From: Opitutaceae bacterium
GTDB taxonomy: Bacteria > Verrucomicrobiota > Verrucomicrobiia > Opitutales > Opitutaceae
Direction: 5' to 3'
Assembly: GCA_020847775.1 (NCBI GenBank)
Contig: JADLBI010000020.1
Location: forward strand, 1 to 7,576
DNA: 7,576 nucleotides
In this document: positions 4,933 through 7,576 of the stretch, one piece after another
How the letters are laid out: each line of letters starts with the position of its first letter
Position numbering within the stretch: the stretch's first letter is position 1
Translations under genes and position numbers: made by a program
Notes under the pieces: model-generated
What the model was told of the DNA's origin: nothing
The model's database searches: none
The model's input: the letters and a program-made list of their open reading frames with translations, nothing else

Positions 4933-6432
4933 CTAAAGCGCAAAAGCCTGAATGGCCCACGCGACGATGCCGATCAGGAAGATAACCGACATGGGGATGA
5001 CAATTTTCATGACGGCCTCTTGGCTGAGCGCCTCGCTGGACATGCCCTGACGGGTGTTGCTGCGGGAACGCACACGGCCCTTCTTGAGGAAGCCGTCGTA
5101 GTGGCGCTGCAGCAGGTAGGTCTCCACCTGACGCATGGTATCGAGAATGACGCCCACGGTGATCAACATGCCGGTGCCACCAAAGAAGATGGCGATGCGT
5201 TGCGGGACATTGAGCTCAAACAGCAGGAAATCGGGAAACACCGCGATGACAGTGAGGAAGAGCGCGCCGGCCAAGGTCAGACGCGTCATGATGAAATCGA
5301 GGAATTTGGCAGTGGGTTCACCGGGACGCACACCGGGAATGTAGCCGCCATACTTCTTCAGATCATCGGCGATCTGGATCGGCTTGAACATGACCGAGAC
5401 CCAGAAGTAGCTGAAACATAGGATCAGCCCGCCGTAAATCGCGTAATAGGTCCAGTGGCCACGTAGCAGATTCTGCGAGAACTCCACGAGAAACTTGATG
5501 TTAAACGCGGCACCGACTTGGGAGAAAATTTGCTGCGGGAACAGCAGAATCGCGCTCGCGAAGATCACGGGCATAACGCCCGAGTAATTGACCTTCATCG
5601 GTAAGAACGAACTTTGCCCACCCATGACCTTGTTGCCGACTACGCGCTTGGCGTATTGCACGGGGATCTTCCGCTCGCCCTGCACGACCATGACGATGCC
5701 CATGGTCACGACGAAGAACAGCACCACCATGGCGATGCCTTGCGGCAGGCCGAGCCGGGCCACACCGATCGGGGCGAAAAAGAGCTGATAGGTCGCCGAA
5801 GCCGCCGCCGGGATGTCCGCCAAGATGCCGATGGTGATGAGCAACGAGACACCGTTGCCGATGCCTCGTTGGGTGATTTGCTCGCCCAGCCACATCAGCA
5901 ACATGGTGCCGGCAGTCATGTAGATGACCGACGTGATGAGGAAGCCGACCTTCCCCACCATGACGATGGGGCCGTAAACATTCAGGTCGTATCCCGGGAA
6001 TAGCCGACCGGGATTTTCCAACGCGAGAATCAACAACGCGCCCTGCACGATACAGATGAGAACCGTGGCATAGCGCGTGTATTGGGTGATTTTCTGGCGG
6101 CCGACATCACCTTCCTGCTGAAGGCGGCTGAGGAACGGCACGACCGCGGTCATCAACTGGAAAATGATTGAAGCGCTGATGTAGGGCATGATGCCCAGCG
6201 CGGCGATGGCACCCTTGATGAGCGCGCCGCCGGTAAACATGTTATAGAGCCCTACCAACGCGCCGCCGCCACCCGCGGTCTGGTCGGCAAAGAATTGCTG
6301 TAGAGGATGGGGATCGATGCCCGGCAACGGGATGTGCGCGGCCACCCGCGCCACGAATAGCAGCGACAGGGTGTAGAGAATGCGCGACCGCAGCTCGGGA
6401 ATCTTCAGCGAATTCGTGAAGGCGGAGAACAT
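4933..6432 (-). CDS. secY: Preprotein translocase subunit SecY with an extra C-terminal hydrophobic segment
   Basis: SecY is the channel of the Sec translocon in the inner membrane, through which secreted and membrane proteins pass. Hallmarks are YNMFTGGALIKG and ALGIMPYISASIIFQLM (63-94, plug and TM2), EGDVGRQKITQYTRY (107-121), GERKIPVQYAKR (252-263, cytosolic loop 4), and GGYIPGVRPGEPTA (362-375) with the conserved loop-5 arginine R369. TM10 is followed by DTMRQVETYLLQRHYDGFLKK (431-451). At 499 residues it exceeds E. coli SecY (443). The surplus includes a basic linker (GRVRSRS) and a C-terminal hydrophobic segment at 477-499, predicted as an eleventh helix. It ends in TAG at 4935-4933. 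The ATG at 6432 gives the normal N-terminus MFSAFTNSLKIPELRSRI. The leader is AT-rich with a tandem repeat and no Shine-Dalgarno sequence. Confidence 0.98.
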   Translation of the reverse strand: MFSAFTNSLKIPELRSRILYTLSLLFVARVAAHIPLPGIDPHPLQQFFADQTAGGGGALVGLYNMFTGGALIKGAIAALGIMPYISASIIFQLMTAVVPFLSRLQQEGDVGRQKITQYTRYATVLICIVQGALLILALENPGRLFPGYDLNVYGPIVMVGKVGFLITSVIYMTAGTMLLMWLGEQITQRGIGNGVSLLITIGILADIPAAASATYQLFFAPIGVARLGLPQGIAMVVLFFVVTMGIVMVVQGERKIPVQYAKRVVGNKVMGGQSSFLPMKVNYSGVMPVIFASAILLFPQQIFSQVGAAFNIKFLVEFSQNLLRGHWTYYAIYGGLILCFSYFWVSVMFKPIQIADDLKKYGGYIPGVRPGEPTAKFLDFIMTRLTLAGALFLTVIAVFPDFLLFELNVPQRIAIFFGGTGMLITVGVILDTMRQVETYLLQRHYDGFLKKGRVRSRSNTRQGMSSEALSQEAVMKIVIPMSVIFLIGIVAWAIQAFAL

Positions 6433-6440
6433 GAATGAAT

Positions 6441-6469
6441 TTCGATTATGGATTTTCGATTTTTGGATT
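6441..6469. repeat. Imperfect tandem repeat in the secY leader
   Basis: Two adjacent copies, TTCGATTATGGATT (6441-6454) and TTCGATTTTTGGATT (6455-6469), lie just upstream of the secY ATG in an AT-rich patch that contrasts with the GC-rich surroundings. The patch lies in the 93-base rplO-secY gap. In the mRNA it reads as an A-rich, probably unstructured leader. It could be an S1-type translation enhancer, a fragment of a dispersed intergenic repeat, or simple slippage. Confidence 0.55.
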
Positions 6470-6525
6470 ACGCCGGTTGCGATCGCTTAATTGTCGAACC
6501 GAATACCCAAATCACAAACCCGGCT

Positions 6526-6972
6526 TTAGGCCGTGATGGCCTGACCGCCGGCTTGTTCGAGTTTGGCCTTGGCTGAAGTGGAAAACTTGGCCGCGGTGAC
6601 CTTGAGCGCGCGGGAAATTTCGCCGTTGCCCAAAATCTTGACCTGCGTTTCGCCCCGGCGGATTAGTCCGTGGTCGGCCAACACGGAGGCGTTGACCTCG
6701 GTGATGGCGGCGTCGAGCGCGGCGAGATCGCCGAGATTCACGATGGCTGTTTCGGTGCGGAAATTGGCGCTGTTGAAGCCGCGGTGCGGCAGCTTGCGGT
6801 AGAGGGGCATCTGGCCGCCCTCAAATCCGGGGCGGATGCTACCACCAGAGCGAGCGGTCTGGCCTTTACCACCGCGTCCGGAGGTCTTGCCGTGGCCGCC
6901 GCCTTCACCGCAGCCGACGCGCTTCTTGCGGTGCACGGCACCGGCGACGTTTTTAAGTTCGTGGAGTTTCAT
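6526..6972 (-). CDS. rplO: 50S ribosomal protein L15 (uL15)
   Basis: L15 is a late-assembly large-subunit protein that threads a long basic arm into 23S rRNA. The 148-residue product has the expected start MKLHELKNVAGAVHRKKRVG, the glycine-rich arm CGEGGGHGKTSGRGGKGQ (21-38), GFEGGQMPLYRKLPHRGF (49-66), and the C-terminal signature VKILGNGEISRALKV (111-125). Length is normal. The ATG at 6972 is the only L15 gene start in this window with a recognisable purine-rich element, AGGA about eight bases upstream. It lies 64 bases after rpsE, and rpmD (L30), which stands between them in many bacteria, is absent. Confidence 0.99.
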   Translation of the reverse strand: MKLHELKNVAGAVHRKKRVGCGEGGGHGKTSGRGGKGQTARSGGSIRPGFEGGQMPLYRKLPHRGFNSANFRTETAIVNLGDLAALDAAITEVNASVLADHGLIRRGETQVKILGNGEISRALKVTAAKFSTSAKAKLEQAGGQAITA

Positions 6973-6994
6973 AATGGTCCTGTGGTTGGGTCGC

Positions 6995-7018
6995 CCCGTC
7001 CGGCTTCGGCCAGACGGG
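6995..7018 (-). other. Strong hairpin in the rpsE-rplO gap
   Basis: The minus-strand transcript contains CCCGTCTGGC, a CGAA loop, and GCCGGACGGG, which pair over ten positions with one G-U wobble. That wobble would be a C-A mismatch on the plus strand, so the structure favours the transcribed strand. No T-run follows (GCGACCC), so it is not a classical terminator. It ends 22 bases before the rplO ATG and leaves the AGGA element single-stranded. It may adjust mRNA stability or rplO translation. Confidence 0.6.
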
Positions 7019-7036
7019 ACTCGGAATCTAGTCGAA

Positions 7037-7576
7037 TCAGCTCTTGAGCGCCTCGCGATAATCGACCGACATGCGCAATTGGCGCAGGCCGTTCAACGTG
7101 GCGTGCACCACGGCGATGTGGTTCTTGGAGCCAAGCGATTTGGTGAGAACGTTTTTGACGCCAGCGGCTTCCAGCACCGCGCGCACGCCGCCACCGGCGA
7201 TCAGGCCGGTGCCGGTCACGGCGGGACGCAGCAGCACGCGACCGCCGTCGTATTCACCGACGACCTCGTGCGGGATGGTGTCGCCGTTGATCTTGACGCT
7301 GACCATGTGCTTGCCCGCGTGTGCGGTGCTCTTGCGGATGGCGTCGGGCACTTCGTTGGCCTTGCCGTAGCCGATGCCGATTTTGCCCTTGCCGTCGCCC
7401 ACGACGGACAAAGCGGAGAAGCTGAAGCGGCGGCCGCCTTTGACGACCTTGGCGCAACGGTTGATGAAGACGATCTTTTCGATCAGGCCAGCCTCTTCGG
7501 CCGCGGTCTTTTCGCGCGGACGGCTGTCGCGGCGGGGACCACGCCCACCCTCGCGGCGCGGCGGACGGGACGGCGG
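7037..7576 (-). CDS. rpsE: 30S ribosomal protein S5 (uS5), 5' end outside the window, with an Arg/Pro-rich N-terminal extension
   Basis: S5 contributes to decoding accuracy and lines the mRNA entry channel with S3 and S4. The visible 179 residues include the N-terminal dsRNA-binding-like domain (INRCAKVVKGGRRFSFSALSVVGDGKGKIGIGYG in part, KANEVPDAIRK) and the C-terminal domain (GTGLIAGGGVRAVLEAAGVKNVLTKSLGS). The KVVKGGRRFSF loop corresponds to the region where spectinomycin-resistance changes arise in E. coli. The frame is open to position 7576, so the true start lies beyond the edge. Upstream of the segment that aligns with E. coli S5 there are at least 22 further residues rich in Arg, Pro and Gly (RPPRREGGRGPRRDSRPRE). 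The stop is TGA at 7039-7037. Internal starts such as TTG at 7411 would delete conserved S5 sequence. Confidence 0.98.
   Translation of the reverse strand, partial: PPSRPPRREGGRGPRRDSRPREKTAAEEAGLIEKIVFINRCAKVVKGGRRFSFSALSVVGDGKGKIGIGYGKANEVPDAIRKSTAHAGKHMVSVKINGDTIPHEVVGEYDGGRVLLRPAVTGTGLIAGGGVRAVLEAAGVKNVLTKSLGSKNHIAVVHATLNGLRQLRMSVDYREALKS

Noticed and set aside
4867..5421. Plus-strand open frame opposite the secY 3' end and the adk-like gene
   Set aside because: Its His/Asp/Glu-rich sequence reflects the reverse complement of SecY codons, and it has no family signature.
6483..6490. Near-HIP1 type palindrome GCGATCGC region in the secY leader
   Set aside because: A single copy in GC-rich DNA is expected by chance. 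Iteration across the genome would be needed to claim a HIP1-like element.
6470..6515. Possible secY promoter (TCGACA, or TTGTGA with an AT-rich -10)
   Set aside because: No pairing of boxes at 16-18 base spacing matched both consensus hexamers well enough to annotate.
6522..6540. Small hairpin CGGC-CTAAA-GCCG spanning the rplO stop
   Set aside because: Only four pairs and no T-run, so it is too weak to call a terminator.
7037..7411. A 124-residue version of rpsE starting internally
   Set aside because: The start would be TTG inside the conserved SFSALSVVGDG stretch. The frame is open further upstream with good S5 homology.

Overview
This window is the distal part of a bacterial spc/alpha-type ribosomal protein cluster. 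Every gene lies on the minus strand, so transcription runs from the right edge to the left. Reading in that direction: rpsE (5' end cut off by the window), rplO, secY, a short adenylate-kinase-like gene, map, rpsM, rpsK, rpsD, rpoA, rplQ, a rho-independent terminator, a small membrane/zinc-ribbon protein, and the first 27 codons of guaA. The DNA is GC-rich and gaps between genes are 13 to 93 bases, so no stretch of more than 300 bases lacks a gene.

The organism is most likely a member of the PVC group, probably Verrucomicrobiota (Opitutae-like). This is an inference. It rests on the order secY-(adk)-map-rpsM-rpsK-rpsD-rpoA-rplQ, on the absence of rpmD (L30) between rpsE and rplO, on the absence of infA and rpmJ between map and rpsM, on Lys/Ala/Pro/Arg-rich tails on several ribosomal proteins (S11 and S5 N-terminal, L17 C-terminal), and on leaders almost devoid of Shine-Dalgarno sequences. 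No 16S rRNA or other phylogenetic marker outside this cluster is present to confirm it.

Functionally the window joins ribosome building (S5, L15, S13, S11, S4, L17), the RNA polymerase alpha subunit, the SecY translocation channel and methionine aminopeptidase, which act on nascent chains at the ribosome exit. guaA, for GMP synthesis, probably starts a separate transcription unit beyond the terminator.

The most unusual item is the gene between secY and map. Its position and residual motifs mark it as an adenylate kinase descendant. It is only 137 residues long, has lost the P-loop lysine, the arginine of the GFPRT motif and the whole LID domain, yet stays open and shares an ATGA stop/start overlap with map. 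Other points of interest are an extra hydrophobic helix at the C-terminus of SecY, a recurring CAACC motif in the SD-less leaders, strong hairpins in the rpsE-rplO and rpoA-rplQ gaps, and a small TM-plus-zinc-ribbon gene that begins just after the operon terminator.
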